Below, in pieces: positions 1 to 7,638 of a stretch of 41,772 nucleotides of DNA; the stretch's first letter is position 1, and every line of letters begins with the position of its first letter. The stretch spans positions 1 through 41,772 of the forward strand of contig NZ_SMRQ01000023.1 in assembly GCF_004359965.1 (NCBI RefSeq). Direction: 5' to 3'. The notes beneath the pieces are model-generated. The model did not search any database. It worked only from the letters and a program-made list of their open reading frames with translations, and was not told the DNA's origin. The translations under genes were made by a program, and so were the position numbers. This DNA is from Cognatilysobacter segetis (GTDB taxonomy: Bacteria > Pseudomonadota > Gammaproteobacteria > Xanthomonadales > Xanthomonadaceae).

Positions 1-279
1 GGCATCCTTCATTTCGGTGGAACTGATCGCGAGCGAGGTCTGCAGGTCGGTCACTTCGCCCATCGCCTCCACGACGACCGTGGAGACCGCGACGCCTTCG
101 AGCGGGCCTTCGGAAATGACCACGAAGTCGTGGTCGCCGAACGTCATGTAGTAGCCGATCAGCTTGCCGCCGGACTGCTCGAACAGCTCCGCGATGGCCT
201 GCGCGCGGTCTTCGGGGTTCTGCAGCATGCCGCGCACGGCGTCGGGCGTGTAGCGGCCTTGGGTGATGAAGGTGGGCAT
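1..279 (-). CDS. GYD domain protein, C-terminus cut by window edge
   Basis: The 93 visible codons start MPTFITQGRYTPDAV and continue with an LIGYYMTFGDHDFVVI core, the pattern of the GYD family (small proteins of about 95-105 residues with a ferredoxin-like fold, function unknown). The reading frame is open to position 1, so only the last few residues should be missing. No Shine-Dalgarno stands out before the ATG. It runs divergently from the DUF2058 gene. Family assignment is confident; biochemical role is not known. Confidence 0.85.
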   Translation of the reverse strand, partial: MPTFITQGRYTPDAVRGMLQNPEDRAQAIAELFEQSGGKLIGYYMTFGDHDFVVISEGPLEGVAVSTVVVEAMGEVTDLQTSLAISSTEMKDA

Positions 280-381
280 GAGCCTGTCTCCAAGGGCGGG
301 CGTCCAGCTTGCGCCGGGCGCGCGCCGCGACGTTGATGCAGGTCAGCTTCCCGTCCTGCGCGGCCGTGCACGGCCGCCCGC

Positions 382-387
382 TAAACT
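382..387 (+). promoter_or_regulatory. -10-like hexamer for a leaderless start
   Basis: TAAACT is followed by GCGGGC and then the ATG at 394. With a start point about 7 nt after the -10, the transcript would begin at or next to the start codon. No -35 match and no Shine-Dalgarno are visible. It belongs to the recurrent set described in the findings. Confidence 0.45.
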
Positions 388-393
388 GCGGGC

Positions 394-939
394 ATGCGAA
401 ATCCCCTACAGGACCAGCTGCTCAAGGCCGGGCTGGTCAAGAAGTCCCAGGTCGCGCAGGTCGCGCGCGAGCAGGCCAAGCAGCGGCAGGGCAAGGCGCC
501 GCCGGCGCCGAGCGAGGAGCAGCGCGAGGCCGAACGCGCGCGTGCGGAGCGCGCGGAGCGCGACCGTGCGCTGGCCGCCGAGCGCAACGCGCAGGCACAC
601 GCGCGCGAACGGCGCGCGCAGGCGCGGCAGATCGTCGACACGCAGCGCGTGCGGGGCGACGGCGAGATCGAGTACCGCTTCGTCGACGGCAAGGCGATCC
701 GTGCGCTGCCGGTCGGCGCGGCGCAGCGGGCGCAGCTCGCCACCGGTGCGCTGGTCATCGCGCGCCTCGACGACGGCTACGCGCTGCTGCCGCGCGCCGC
801 CGCCGACAAGGTGCGCGCCCGCGACGCGTCGATGATCGTGCTCGACCATGCCGAGGCCGCGCCGTCGCCGCCGCCCGCGATGAGCGACGACGACGCGTAC
901 TACGCGCGCTTCGACGTGCCGGACGATCTGATCTGGTGA
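394..939 (+). CDS. DUF2058 family protein
   Basis: This 181-residue cytosolic protein begins MRNPLQDQLLKAGLVKK, the signature start of DUF2058 (YaiL-like, sometimes labelled nucleoprotein/polynucleotide-associated). Residues about 25-85 are a highly charged Ala/Arg/Glu stretch that should form a long helix or coiled coil. Residues about 88-150 (EIEYRFVDGKAIRALPV onward) are the conserved C-terminal half, and the tail ends YYARFDVPDDLIW. Length is normal for the family. The start is supported by the family N-terminus and by a -10-like element exactly 6 nt upstream instead of a ribosome binding site. Molecular function is unknown. Confidence 0.9.
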   Translation: MRNPLQDQLLKAGLVKKSQVAQVAREQAKQRQGKAPPAPSEEQREAERARAERAERDRALAAERNAQAHARERRAQARQIVDTQRVRGDGEIEYRFVDGKAIRALPVGAAQRAQLATGALVIARLDDGYALLPRAAADKVRARDASMIVLDHAEAAPSPPPAMSDDDAYYARFDVPDDLIW

Positions 940-1199
940 GCCTCGCGGCGTGTCGCACCGGGGCCGAGCCGCGCGTTTCCGTGCGCCGTACCTGCCCGGC
1001 GCGCGCGGAGGCCCGGGGTCGACGGCAGAACGGGCGTGTCCCGAACCGGGCGTCGTGGAGGTGCACCGCCTCCACGCCGCGTCCGACGCGTTCGACAATC
1101 CTGTAGCGAGCCGTGTGACGTCCTGCGAGCAGGGCTTCAGGGAGACGCCGCCGGCATCGCGACACAACGGTGCCTGGCCGTGCCGCCCGACGATCGCCG
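940..1199. other. Convergent intergenic region with a short hairpin
   Basis: This 260-bp gap separates DUF2058 (+) from the glycosidase (-). I see no convincing gene; the open frames across it have no recognisable protein features. At 1054-1076 CGTGGAGG and CCTCCACG form an 8-bp inverted repeat around a 7-nt spacer. It has no T-run on either strand, so it is at best a weak terminator or mRNA 3'-end stabiliser. Confidence 0.4.
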
Positions 1200-2444
1200 T
1201 CAACTCCAATTCCGGTCCGGCTGCGTGCGATACCGCTTGGCGGCGTCGATGACGTCCTGCAGTTCGACGGGGTCGCTGAAGGGGTCTTCGTCGAGCTCGG
1301 TGACGCGGTTGAGTTCGCGTTGCCACCGGCGCAGCTCGTCGACGTAAGGCGCGTACGGCACGCGGCGCAGGCGGCCGCCGTCGTCCTCGACGTCGCAGAT
1401 GCCGTTGTGCAGCCATTCGCCCGTGTGCCAGTCGGGCATGTCGACGGCGGGGAACAGGCAGATGCCGTGCAGGTCGATGCCGCGGTTCACGGCGGCCATC
1501 GATTCCTCCATCACGTCCTTGAGCCAGGCGGGGCGTCCGTCGCGCATGCCGCTGGTCTCGGAGATCAGCATCGGGCGACGGTAGCGCTCCCACACGCGGG
1601 CGATGAGCGTGCACAGCGGCTGGATGCGTTCGTCGCAGGGGCCGAGCGCCATGTGCGGGCCGTGCTCGCGGTACTCCATCTGCCCGAACGAGTAGCAGTT
1701 GGCGCCGACGATATCGAGCACGTCGGGCGAGCCGCCGAGTTCGGGATGCAGCCGCCCGGACAGCACGTCCCAGGCGTAGCACGCGTCGTCGACCATCTCG
1801 CGCTCCGCCTCGTCGGCGAGGTCGGGCCGGTCGCGTGGCGGCACGACCTGGATGACCGGTTCGACATGGATCATGCGGGCATCGGGATCGACTTCGCGCA
1901 CCGCGCGCACCCCGGCGATCGCCGCTTCGCAGAGCACGTGGCGGAAGCGCAGGCGCGTGGCGCGATCCCCGCCGAACGGCGCGACCCAGCCCCACTCGCC
2001 GCCGCAGAAGCCCCAGAAGGTGATTTCGTTGATCGGCGTGAAGTAATGCGGCCCGCGCACGCGCGGCACCACGTAGGCGGCCGCCGCACGGCAGTAGTCG
2101 GCGAAGCGCTGGACGAAGCCGGGCTTGAACGGATCGACGTCGTCGGGATAACCGTAGTGGCAGAGATCCCACACCGGCAGCACCTGCGCCGCATTCATCG
2201 CCTCGATCATCGGGTCGACATGGCGGAAGTCGTAATCGCCGCCGCGGTCGACGAGGGGCCAGGGAATGCCTTCGCGTGCGACGGCGATGCCGAGCCTGCG
2301 CAGGTGCTGGTAGTCCTCGTGCGCGTGTTCGCGGTGCTGCGTCTCGTCGACGAGGTCGCGACGCCCGCGGCCGCGCCATTCGAACGTCGAGCATTCGAAG
2401 CCGGAGAGAAAGAATGTGGGGAACAGGCCGGGACGTTGTGCCAT
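1200..2444 (-). CDS. GH1-like (clan GH-A) glycoside hydrolase
   Basis: The 414-residue protein has no signal peptide and reads as a TIM-barrel glycosidase. TPINEI places a candidate acid/base Glu at residue 140, equivalent to the T(F/L)NEP motif of family 1 beta-glucosidases. PMLISETSG places a candidate nucleophile Glu at 296. FFLSGFECST near the N-terminus resembles the GH1 substrate-pocket strand. At 414 residues it is shorter than the usual 440-480, and both motifs are variant, so this is a divergent GH1-like member of unknown sugar specificity. A TAGAAC -10-like hexamer lies about 28 nt upstream of the ATG; no Shine-Dalgarno is obvious. It is monocistronic, with no sugar transporter or regulator beside it. 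Confidence 0.75.
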   Translation of the reverse strand: MAQRPGLFPTFFLSGFECSTFEWRGRGRRDLVDETQHREHAHEDYQHLRRLGIAVAREGIPWPLVDRGGDYDFRHVDPMIEAMNAAQVLPVWDLCHYGYPDDVDPFKPGFVQRFADYCRAAAAYVVPRVRGPHYFTPINEITFWGFCGGEWGWVAPFGGDRATRLRFRHVLCEAAIAGVRAVREVDPDARMIHVEPVIQVVPPRDRPDLADEAEREMVDDACYAWDVLSGRLHPELGGSPDVLDIVGANCYSFGQMEYREHGPHMALGPCDERIQPLCTLIARVWERYRRPMLISETSGMRDGRPAWLKDVMEESMAAVNRGIDLHGICLFPAVDMPDWHTGEWLHNGICDVEDDGGRLRRVPYAPYVDELRRWQRELNRVTELDEDPFSDPVELQDVIDAAKRYRTQPDRNWS

Positions 2445-2471
2445 CGGCGGGGCCGGTCGGGACGTGTCGCG

Positions 2472-2477
2472 GTTCTA
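2472..2477 (-). promoter_or_regulatory. -10-like hexamer for the glycosidase
   Basis: On the minus strand the sequence reads gcTAGAACcgc, about 28 nt before the ATG at 2444. It matches the C-TAnnnT pattern seen before several genes here. No -35 is visible. Confidence 0.3.
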
Positions 2478-2688
2478 GCGCAGGGGCGATGCGTGCCGAG
2501 CGAAGGCGGCACGCGCCGGTGTGAACGCAGCGCGCCGGGCACGACGTGAAGCCGCGGCGTCAACTCGATGAACGCCGCGCGTCGCGTAACGCAATTCCAA
2601 TGTCGAGGTCACGCGCCCGGATGGCGTGCCTGGCTAACCTGGCATCGTCCGCTGATCGGACCGTTCCACCGCTTCCAAGGAGCACGTG

Positions 2689-2895
2689 ATGAACCGGAAC
2701 CCCCAGGGCGACAAGCACCCGCAGCATCGGATGGGCATGGATTCGCAGTCGCAGGCGCAGCAGGCATCGGGCCGCAGCGCTGGCGACACGCAGGGTCAGC
2801 AGGGCTCGCGTAGCGCATCGCAGCAGGGCGCGGGCCGGGAGAATGCAGGCACGCAGGCATCGCGCGACAGCCAAGGTCGTCAGCAGAACCGCTGA
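2689..2895 (+). CDS. Small Gln/Ser/Gly-rich disordered protein
   Basis: This 68-residue, strongly hydrophilic protein (MNRNPQGDKHPQHRMGMDSQ onward) is built almost entirely of Gln, Ser, Gly, Ala and Arg, with no hydrophobic core, signal peptide or cysteine. A good AAGGAG Shine-Dalgarno at 2677-2682 is spaced for the ATG at 2689 rather than the in-frame GTG at 2686. A TAACCT -10-like hexamer sits at 2635-2640, and a textbook intrinsic terminator follows 27 nt after the stop. That full set of expression signals is the main support for a real gene. I do not recognise the family; composition suggests a stress or desiccation-type disordered protein, which is a guess. Confidence 0.75.
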   Translation: MNRNPQGDKHPQHRMGMDSQSQAQQASGRSAGDTQGQQGSRSASQQGAGRENAGTQASRDSQGRQQNR

Positions 2896-2921
2896 CTTTT
2901 CGGATACGAATGATCGGGAGG

Positions 2922-2950
2922 GGGGACAGCTCCGGCTGTCCCCTTTTTTT
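2922..2950 (+). terminator. Strong intrinsic terminator
   Basis: GGGGACAGC and GCTGTCCCC form a perfect 9-bp stem with a TCCG tetraloop, followed directly by seven T. It ends the transcript of the small disordered protein. The minus strand lacks a T-run, so it should not serve the convergent cytochrome gene. Confidence 0.9.
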
Positions 2951-2982
2951 CGCCTGCGCGGCGACGCTTCCCGGCGGCGCGA

Positions 2983-3516
2983 TCAGTCGTCGTCGCGCGA
3001 AGCCGTGCCGACGAGCGCGCGGTACTGCGCCGGCGACAGCTTCGGCAGGGTGCGGGCGAAGGCCACCAGCGACCAGATGCGGCGGTCGTCGTGCGTGCGG
3101 CCCCAGGCGGGCATCGCGCTCATCTTGATCCCGTGCTTGATGACCCAGAACGCTTCGGCATCGTCGTCGATGCCTTCCTCGACGAGGTTCGGCGGCTGCG
3201 GATACAGGCCGGCGCGCAGTTCGCTGGACGCGCGTCCCGGCGCGAGGTGGCAACCGGTGCATTCCTCCGCGTACTCGCGCGCGCCCTCGGCGATCAGCGC
3301 GGGGTCGGCGAGGTTGCCCGGCACCTGCACGCTGCGCGCGGCACGTTCGGTGGACGCATCGCGCAGGCGGTCGACCAGTCGGAGCGTCAACGGCGCATGC
3401 GGCACGTCCGCGCCCATCGGATAGGCGCCGGCATTGACGAAGGCGAAGGCGCCGATGGCCGCGACGGCGACCGTGGTGGCGACGCCGAGGGCGAAGGCGC
3501 GGGCGGAGGGGCTCAT
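2983..3516 (-). CDS. Membrane-anchored c-type cytochrome
   Basis: This 177-residue protein has one N-terminal hydrophobic helix (residues about 8-30) that acts as signal anchor. A periplasmic class I cytochrome c domain follows, with a CTGCH haem-attachment motif at 86-90 and a probable axial Met in MSAMPAWG near residue 135. The C-terminus (WSLVAFARTLPKLSP) is the usual terminal helix of such domains. It should carry electrons on the periplasmic face; the partner oxidase or dehydrogenase is not in the window. The start at 3516 is chosen because it directly precedes the membrane helix, while upstream in-frame starts add only Arg-rich sequence. Confidence 0.88.
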   Translation of the reverse strand: MSPSARAFALGVATTVAVAAIGAFAFVNAGAYPMGADVPHAPLTLRLVDRLRDASTERAARSVQVPGNLADPALIAEGAREYAEECTGCHLAPGRASSELRAGLYPQPPNLVEEGIDDDAEAFWVIKHGIKMSAMPAWGRTHDDRRIWSLVAFARTLPKLSPAQYRALVGTASRDDD

Positions 3517-3619
3517 GGCGGCGACCGGCAGTGGGGAAACGCGAGCGTCGGTCGGCGCTCGTGTGCGCCGTGTCTGCATGCACCGGGCGTTCGGCGGCGG
3601 GCGGCCGGCGCGCCGCTGC

Positions 3620-3625
3620 GATACT
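3620..3625 (+). promoter_or_regulatory. -10-like hexamer for a leaderless start
   Basis: GATACT, preceded by TGC as in an extended -10, is followed by GGGGGC and the ATG at 3632. The predicted transcript start coincides with the start codon. Confidence 0.5.
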
Positions 3626-3631
3626 GGGGGC

Positions 3632-4354
3632 ATGACCCTTCGCGCCGCGTGCGCCACCGAGTCGTCGATGACCGCCTCCGCGCCCGAGCCCGTCGCCACC
3701 TCCGCGCGCCACCGCTACGCCTGGCTGGCGCTGGTGGCGCTCGCTGCGGCGGCGCTGCTGTATGCCGACCCGGTGTACGGCGCGCTGCAGTCGCTGCTCG
3801 ACCGCGCCGGGCCCGTGATCCGCGCGCATCCCGTGGCGGGCGTGGCGGTGTTCGTGCTGCTGTCCGCGCTGTCGGCGGTGCTGGCGTTCTTCTCGAGCGC
3901 GGCGCTGGTGCCGGTGGCGATCGTCGCGTGGGGGCCGGCGGTCAGCGCGCTGCTGCTCTGGGCCGGCTGGTGGATCGGCGGCACGCTCGCCTACGGGATC
4001 GGCCACCTGTTCGGTCGGCCGCTGCTGCGTGGGCGGCGCATCGCGCAGGTCGTCGACACCTATCGCGCGCGCCTGCAGGGGCGCCCGGGCTTCGGGCTGG
4101 TGCTGCTGCTGCAGCTCGCGCTGCCATCGGAAGTGCCGGGCTACCTGTGCGGGCTGCTCGGCGTGCCGCTGCGCACGTACGCGCTGGCACTCGCGGTGGC
4201 CGAACTGCCCTTCGCCGCCGGCACGGTGCTGCTGGGCGACGGTCTGGTGCGCCGCAATGCGCCGCTGCTGCTCGGAGTGGCGCTGCTGGGCGGCGCGGCG
4301 ATGCTCGCGGCCGGCGCGCTGCTGCGTCGGCGCATGCGCGCGCCGCGGCGCTGA
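3632..4354 (+). CDS. DedA/TVP38-like (SNARE-associated) membrane protein
   Basis: The 240-residue protein has about five to six hydrophobic segments. The central region (VFVLLSALSAVLAFFSSAALVP, then GWWIGGTLAYGIGHLFGR) matches the TVP38/TMEM64/DedA pattern of a re-entrant loop followed by a Gly-rich helix. LPSEVPGYLCGLLGVPLRTY corresponds to the second re-entrant loop. Proteins of this superfamily act as lipid flippases or scramblases; the substrate here is unknown. An alternative ATG at 3668 is possible, but 3632 has a -10-like element exactly 6 nt upstream and is preferred. Its stop abuts the stop of the convergent acpH gene without a gap. Confidence 0.85.
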   Translation: MTLRAACATESSMTASAPEPVATSARHRYAWLALVALAAAALLYADPVYGALQSLLDRAGPVIRAHPVAGVAVFVLLSALSAVLAFFSSAALVPVAIVAWGPAVSALLLWAGWWIGGTLAYGIGHLFGRPLLRGRRIAQVVDTYRARLQGRPGFGLVLLLQLALPSEVPGYLCGLLGVPLRTYALALAVAELPFAAGTVLLGDGLVRRNAPLLLGVALLGGAAMLAAGALLRRRMRAPRR

Positions 4355-4948
4355 TCAGCCTTCGCGCGTCCGCGTCACGAAGCGCTCGAGGTCCGGGAAG
4401 AACGCGTCGAACGTCGCTTCGGCGAGCGGCTCCACGCGCCGGAGATCATCGAGTGTGGCGACGAGGCGCTCGCCCTGGCGCGACAGTCGTCCCGCCATGC
4501 GCGTGACCGCGCGATCGACGCTGTCGCGTTCGCGATAACTCCCGAGCCAGTCCGATGCCGCCATGCGCGGCGCGATCGCCTGCAGCCGCGGCGGCAGGTC
4601 GGCGTGGCGTTCGCGCAGCACGTCGTAGACGCGCGCGGTGAACGCGTCCAGCGGCGGTGCGGCGGGCGCGCGCGTGGGCCAGTCGCGCGAGAGCAGGTGG
4701 TCGAAGTAGACGTCGAGCACCACGCCCGCGAAGCGCCGGTGTCCCTCGGGAAATTGCGCCCGCAGTGCGGTGACGTCGGGATGCGTGTCGGTGAAGCGAT
4801 CGATGCGACGGTGCAGCAGGATCTCCGCGTGCTCGACGCGGCCGAAGCGTTCTAGCCCGTTCGAACCGGCGGCGAAGTCGCCCAGCAGCGCGCCCAGCAG
4901 CGCTGCGTCGCTGTGCCGTGCGAGGTAGAGGTGCGCCAGCCAGTTCAT
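4355..4948 (-). CDS. acpH: Acyl carrier protein phosphodiesterase
   Basis: The 197-residue protein begins MNWLAHLYLARHSDAALLGALLGDF, the diagnostic N-terminus of AcpH. HRRIDRFTDTHP and LDVYFDHLLSRDW supply the His/Asp residues of this HD-like metal-dependent fold. AcpH removes the 4'-phosphopantetheine group from acyl carrier protein, returning holo-ACP to apo-ACP in the cytosol. Length matches the family. The stop codon abuts that of the convergent membrane protein gene. The start lies 10 nt beyond the end of the upstream M64 gene, with a -10-like GAAACT overlapping that gene's stop, so acpH may have its own leaderless transcript rather than depending on readthrough. Confidence 0.9.
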   Translation of the reverse strand: MNWLAHLYLARHSDAALLGALLGDFAAGSNGLERFGRVEHAEILLHRRIDRFTDTHPDVTALRAQFPEGHRRFAGVVLDVYFDHLLSRDWPTRAPAAPPLDAFTARVYDVLRERHADLPPRLQAIAPRMAASDWLGSYRERDSVDRAVTRMAGRLSRQGERLVATLDDLRRVEPLAEATFDAFFPDLERFVTRTREG

Positions 4949-4954
4949 CGCCGC

Positions 4955-4960
4955 AGTTTC
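4955..4960 (-). promoter_or_regulatory. -10-like hexamer for leaderless acpH
   Basis: On the minus strand GAAACT is followed by GCGGCG and the acpH ATG. The hexamer overlaps the last bases of the upstream M64 peptidase gene. Confidence 0.4.
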
Positions 4961-6350
4961 AGCGCCGTGGCGCGGCGGCCGTGTACAGGTCGATTACCGA
5001 CCCGATCGCCGCGCGGCAGACATCGCAGAACGCATCGGCGCGAGTGAACATCAGGCACTGCATCTGCGGGCGGTAATAGCCGGTCGCTTCGTAGTTCGCG
5101 CCCTCGAACGCGCCGGTCGCACGCCGGTAGGGCGAGCGTGCCAGCATCGCCTCGACATGCGCCTGCTCCTCGCGGAACAGCGCGCTCATCTCGGCCTCGG
5201 GTCGCCGCTCGGCGCGCAGCTTCGCGCGGCGCGCCTGCACGTCGCGCTCGTAGGCCTCGAACTCGGCCTTCGGCCATGGCGTGGGCAGCGGCACGTGCGA
5301 GGTCGCCCACTTCGGATGCGCGGAATCGGCGGTGACGTTCGGCTCCCACGGCTCCACGCGCGGGCCCGACGCCGGCGCGTACGCGACCGGCGAGGTGTAG
5401 TACTCGTCCGCCAGGCCCGCGAAGTGGTGGCCGAACTCGTGCACGAAGACGTAGTTCGACCAGTCGTTGTCGGCGGCCACGGTGCTGAACTGGCCGAAGA
5501 TGCCGCCGCCGCCGTAGGTCGCGCCATTGAACACGATCTCGACCACGTCGTAGGGCGCGTACTGCGCGAGCTCGCGGAAGGCGCGATTGTCGAGCGTCAA
5601 TGCGTAGCGTTCGCTGCCGAAGATGTCGTAGCGCAGGCCGGTGGCGCCGGCGCGGTACGTCCCCGTCGACGGCCGGCTCACGCCCGACTGCGGCACCGGC
5701 ACGGTGAGCGCCCAGACGTTGAAGTCCGCTGCGCGCTCCCGGAACGGCGACACGGTGAACAGGTGGTCGGCGAAGCGGCGCGCGTCGGCTTCGAACTTGC
5801 CGAGTTCGTTCGCCGCGTAGCCGTCGCCGAGGATCAGCAGGTCGACCTTGTGCGCCGGGTCGCCAGTGCGGCGGATCGCGATGGGCGCCGCCGGCGCCGG
5901 ACGCGCGGCGCGCTCGATGTCCGGTGACGCGGGATCGACGCGCAGCGACCAGGCCTCGACGAAGCGGTTGGCGGCATCGCGCGAGTACACCTTCAGCACG
6001 ACGGGCTTTGCGGGCATCGGGAAGCGCAGCGATTCCTGGAAGCTGCGCTGCAGCGCGCGCGCCTCGCCGGTGGTGCGCCATTCGCCGAACACCGTGCTGT
6101 AGCCGCGCGAATACAGCACGCGGCCGCTGGCCTCGTCGACCACGTCGAAGCGGTGCGCGCCGCGACCGCTGGCGTCGATCGGACGATCGGGATTGCCGGC
6201 CCAGGGCAGCGGCTCGACCACGACGCGGTCGAGCGCGAACCGCTCGGACGTGGCGTCGCCCGCATGCTGGAGGTCGACGCGCAGCGTGGCGGGTGCGGCG
6301 GCGACGGGCAGCGCGAAGGCGAGCAGGGCGACGAAGAGGGCGATGCGCAT
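4959..6350 (-). CDS. Secreted M64 family (IgA-protease-like) metallopeptidase
   Basis: The 463-residue precursor has a clean signal peptide (MRIALFVALLAFALPVAAA). Residues about 25-150 form an N-terminal beta domain of the M64 type, and LLILGDGYAANE at about 171-182 starts the catalytic domain. The zinc motif HEFGHHFAGLAD at 304-315 gives H304, H308 and D315 as ligands and E305 as catalytic base, as in peptidase family M64. Four Cys near the C-terminus (in QCLMF, FCDVC) may form disulfides. It is likely a periplasmic or extracellular protease; substrates are unknown, and the 'IgA peptidase' name is historical. GGAG precedes the ATG. Confidence 0.92.
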   Translation of the reverse strand: MRIALFVALLAFALPVAAAPATLRVDLQHAGDATSERFALDRVVVEPLPWAGNPDRPIDASGRGAHRFDVVDEASGRVLYSRGYSTVFGEWRTTGEARALQRSFQESLRFPMPAKPVVLKVYSRDAANRFVEAWSLRVDPASPDIERAARPAPAAPIAIRRTGDPAHKVDLLILGDGYAANELGKFEADARRFADHLFTVSPFRERAADFNVWALTVPVPQSGVSRPSTGTYRAGATGLRYDIFGSERYALTLDNRAFRELAQYAPYDVVEIVFNGATYGGGGIFGQFSTVAADNDWSNYVFVHEFGHHFAGLADEYYTSPVAYAPASGPRVEPWEPNVTADSAHPKWATSHVPLPTPWPKAEFEAYERDVQARRAKLRAERRPEAEMSALFREEQAHVEAMLARSPYRRATGAFEGANYEATGYYRPQMQCLMFTRADAFCDVCRAAIGSVIDLYTAAAPRR

Positions 6351-6449
6351 GGGAGCTCCGGCGGCCGCGCCGCGGCGTACCCGGGCAGGGTAGCGGCATC
6401 GGGGGCCCCGGCCGCGCTAGGCTTGGCGCGTTGCCCAGGGAGCGCATGC

Positions 6450-7094
6450 ATGGCATCCGGATCGCAGGACCTCGACCTCTTCGTGCGCGAATCGCTGACG
6501 CGCGGCCAGAGCCGCCAGGCCATCGGCGAAGCGCTCGCCGCCGCCGGCTGGACGCCCGAGCAGACGCGCGGCGTGCTGGATCGCTACGCCGACGTGCCGT
6601 TCCCGGTGCCCGTGCCGGTGCCGCGCGCGTCCACCTCGGCGCGCGAGGCGTTCGCCTACCTCGTGCTGTTCGCCACGCTGTACTTCGCCTCGTGGAACCT
6701 CGGCAGCCTGCTGTTCGACCTGATCGACCGCACCTGGCCCGACGTCGCGTCGAACGACTACGTCTTCGCGTCCAGCGACAGCTCGATCCGATGGGCGGCC
6801 GCGGCGATCCTGATCGCGTTCCCGGTATTCGCGTTCGTGGCGCGCCGCGTGTCGCTCGACGTCGCGCGGTATCCGATCAAGCGCCTCTCGCCGGTGCGGC
6901 GCTGGCTCACCTACGTCACGCTCTTCCTCGCCGCCACGGTGCTGATCGGCGACATGACCACGCTGGTCTACAAGGTGCTGGGCGGCGAGACGACCACGCG
7001 CTTCCTGCTGAAGGTGGCGGTGGCCGCGCTGATCGCCGGTGGCATCTTCGGCTACTACCTGCACGACCTGCGCCGCGAGGAGGACGCCGCATGA
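6450..7094 (+). CDS. DUF5671 domain membrane protein
   Basis: The 214-residue protein opens with a cytosolic helical hairpin (DLDLFVRESLTRGQSRQAI, residues about 5-45) resembling a short UBA-like or 'TRG' helical module. Four to five transmembrane helices follow between about 65 and 205, which is the DUF5671 region. AGGGAG at 6437-6442 is correctly spaced for this ATG. The stop overlaps the next gene's start as ATGA (7091-7094), so the two are translationally coupled. No function is established for the family. Confidence 0.85.
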   Translation: MASGSQDLDLFVRESLTRGQSRQAIGEALAAAGWTPEQTRGVLDRYADVPFPVPVPVPRASTSAREAFAYLVLFATLYFASWNLGSLLFDLIDRTWPDVASNDYVFASSDSSIRWAAAAILIAFPVFAFVARRVSLDVARYPIKRLSPVRRWLTYVTLFLAATVLIGDMTTLVYKVLGGETTTRFLLKVAVAALIAGGIFGYYLHDLRREEDAA

Positions 7095-7573
7095 GCGCGC
7101 GCCCGATGGGGACCTGGCTGCTCGCCGCGGCCGGTGTCGCGGTGCTGGCGAGCCTGGCGGCGGCGATCGCGGTGATCGGCACGCCCGCCGAACAGCGCCG
7201 GCTGCGGCTGGACGAGGCGCGCGTGGCGGCACTCGGCCAGCTGGAGGCGGCGATCGACCGCTACCGTCTCGACGAAGGCCGCCTGCCGGCGCGCCTCGAC
7301 GCCGTGCCGCGCGTGCGTAACGCGTCGCCATCGATCGCGCGCGATCCGGAAACGGGTGCGCCGTTCGGGTACCGCGTCGTCGACGCGCGTCATTACGTGC
7401 TCTGCGCCGCGTTCGCCCGCCCCACGCCGACGCGCAGCGGGCGCTGGGTCGATCCGGACTGGCGCCATCCGGCCGGTCGCCACTGCTTCGCGCGCACGGC
7501 CGGCGGCCGCGCGGCCGATGCCGCAGCGGCGGCCGCCGAGGCGGCGAAGGCGGCCGCGCAGGTCGTCGACTAG
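7091..7573 (+). CDS. Pseudopilin-like membrane-anchored protein, hypothetical
   Basis: The 160-residue protein has one N-terminal membrane helix (residues about 8-29). A charged helix LRLDEARVAALGQLEAAIDRYRLDEG and then an LPARLDAVP / DPETGAPFGYRVVDARHYVLCAAF stretch follow, recalling the LxAxxxYxxxxGxxP and D-P-W/F-G-x-x-Y pattern of GspG-like pseudopilins. It lacks a prepilin cleavage site (no Gly-Phe-Thr-Leu-Glu type junction), so it is a look-alike, not a processed pilin. Two Cys could form a disulfide in the periplasm. The C-terminal 25 residues are almost pure Ala. It is coupled to the DUF5671 gene by a 4-nt overlap, implying a joint role. Confidence 0.75.
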   Translation: MSARPMGTWLLAAAGVAVLASLAAAIAVIGTPAEQRRLRLDEARVAALGQLEAAIDRYRLDEGRLPARLDAVPRVRNASPSIARDPETGAPFGYRVVDARHYVLCAAFARPTPTRSGRWVDPDWRHPAGRHCFARTAGGRAADAAAAAAEAAKAAAQVVD

Positions 7574-7605
7574 CGTGGTTCGCGGGACGCGACGCCGCCA
7601 GCGCC

Positions 7606-7611
7606 TAGAAT
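7606..7611 (+). promoter_or_regulatory. -10-like hexamer for yaeQ-family gene
   Basis: TAGAAT lies 27 nt before the ATG at 7639 and matches five of six bases of the sigma-70 -10 consensus. No matching -35 is visible, as is common in this G+C-rich window. Confidence 0.4.
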
Positions 7612-7638
7612 GCGGCTCCGTTTCCAGCAGGCGTCGCG

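Noticed and set aside
1054-1076. Inverted repeat as an intrinsic terminator for DUF2058
   Set aside because: The stem is only 8 bp with a 7-nt spacer, there is no T-run on either strand, and it is over 110 nt from the stop.
950-1252. Plus-strand 100-codon open frame in the first intergenic gap
   Set aside because: It overlaps the end of the glycosidase gene on the other strand, lacks a ribosome binding site and has no protein-like pattern.
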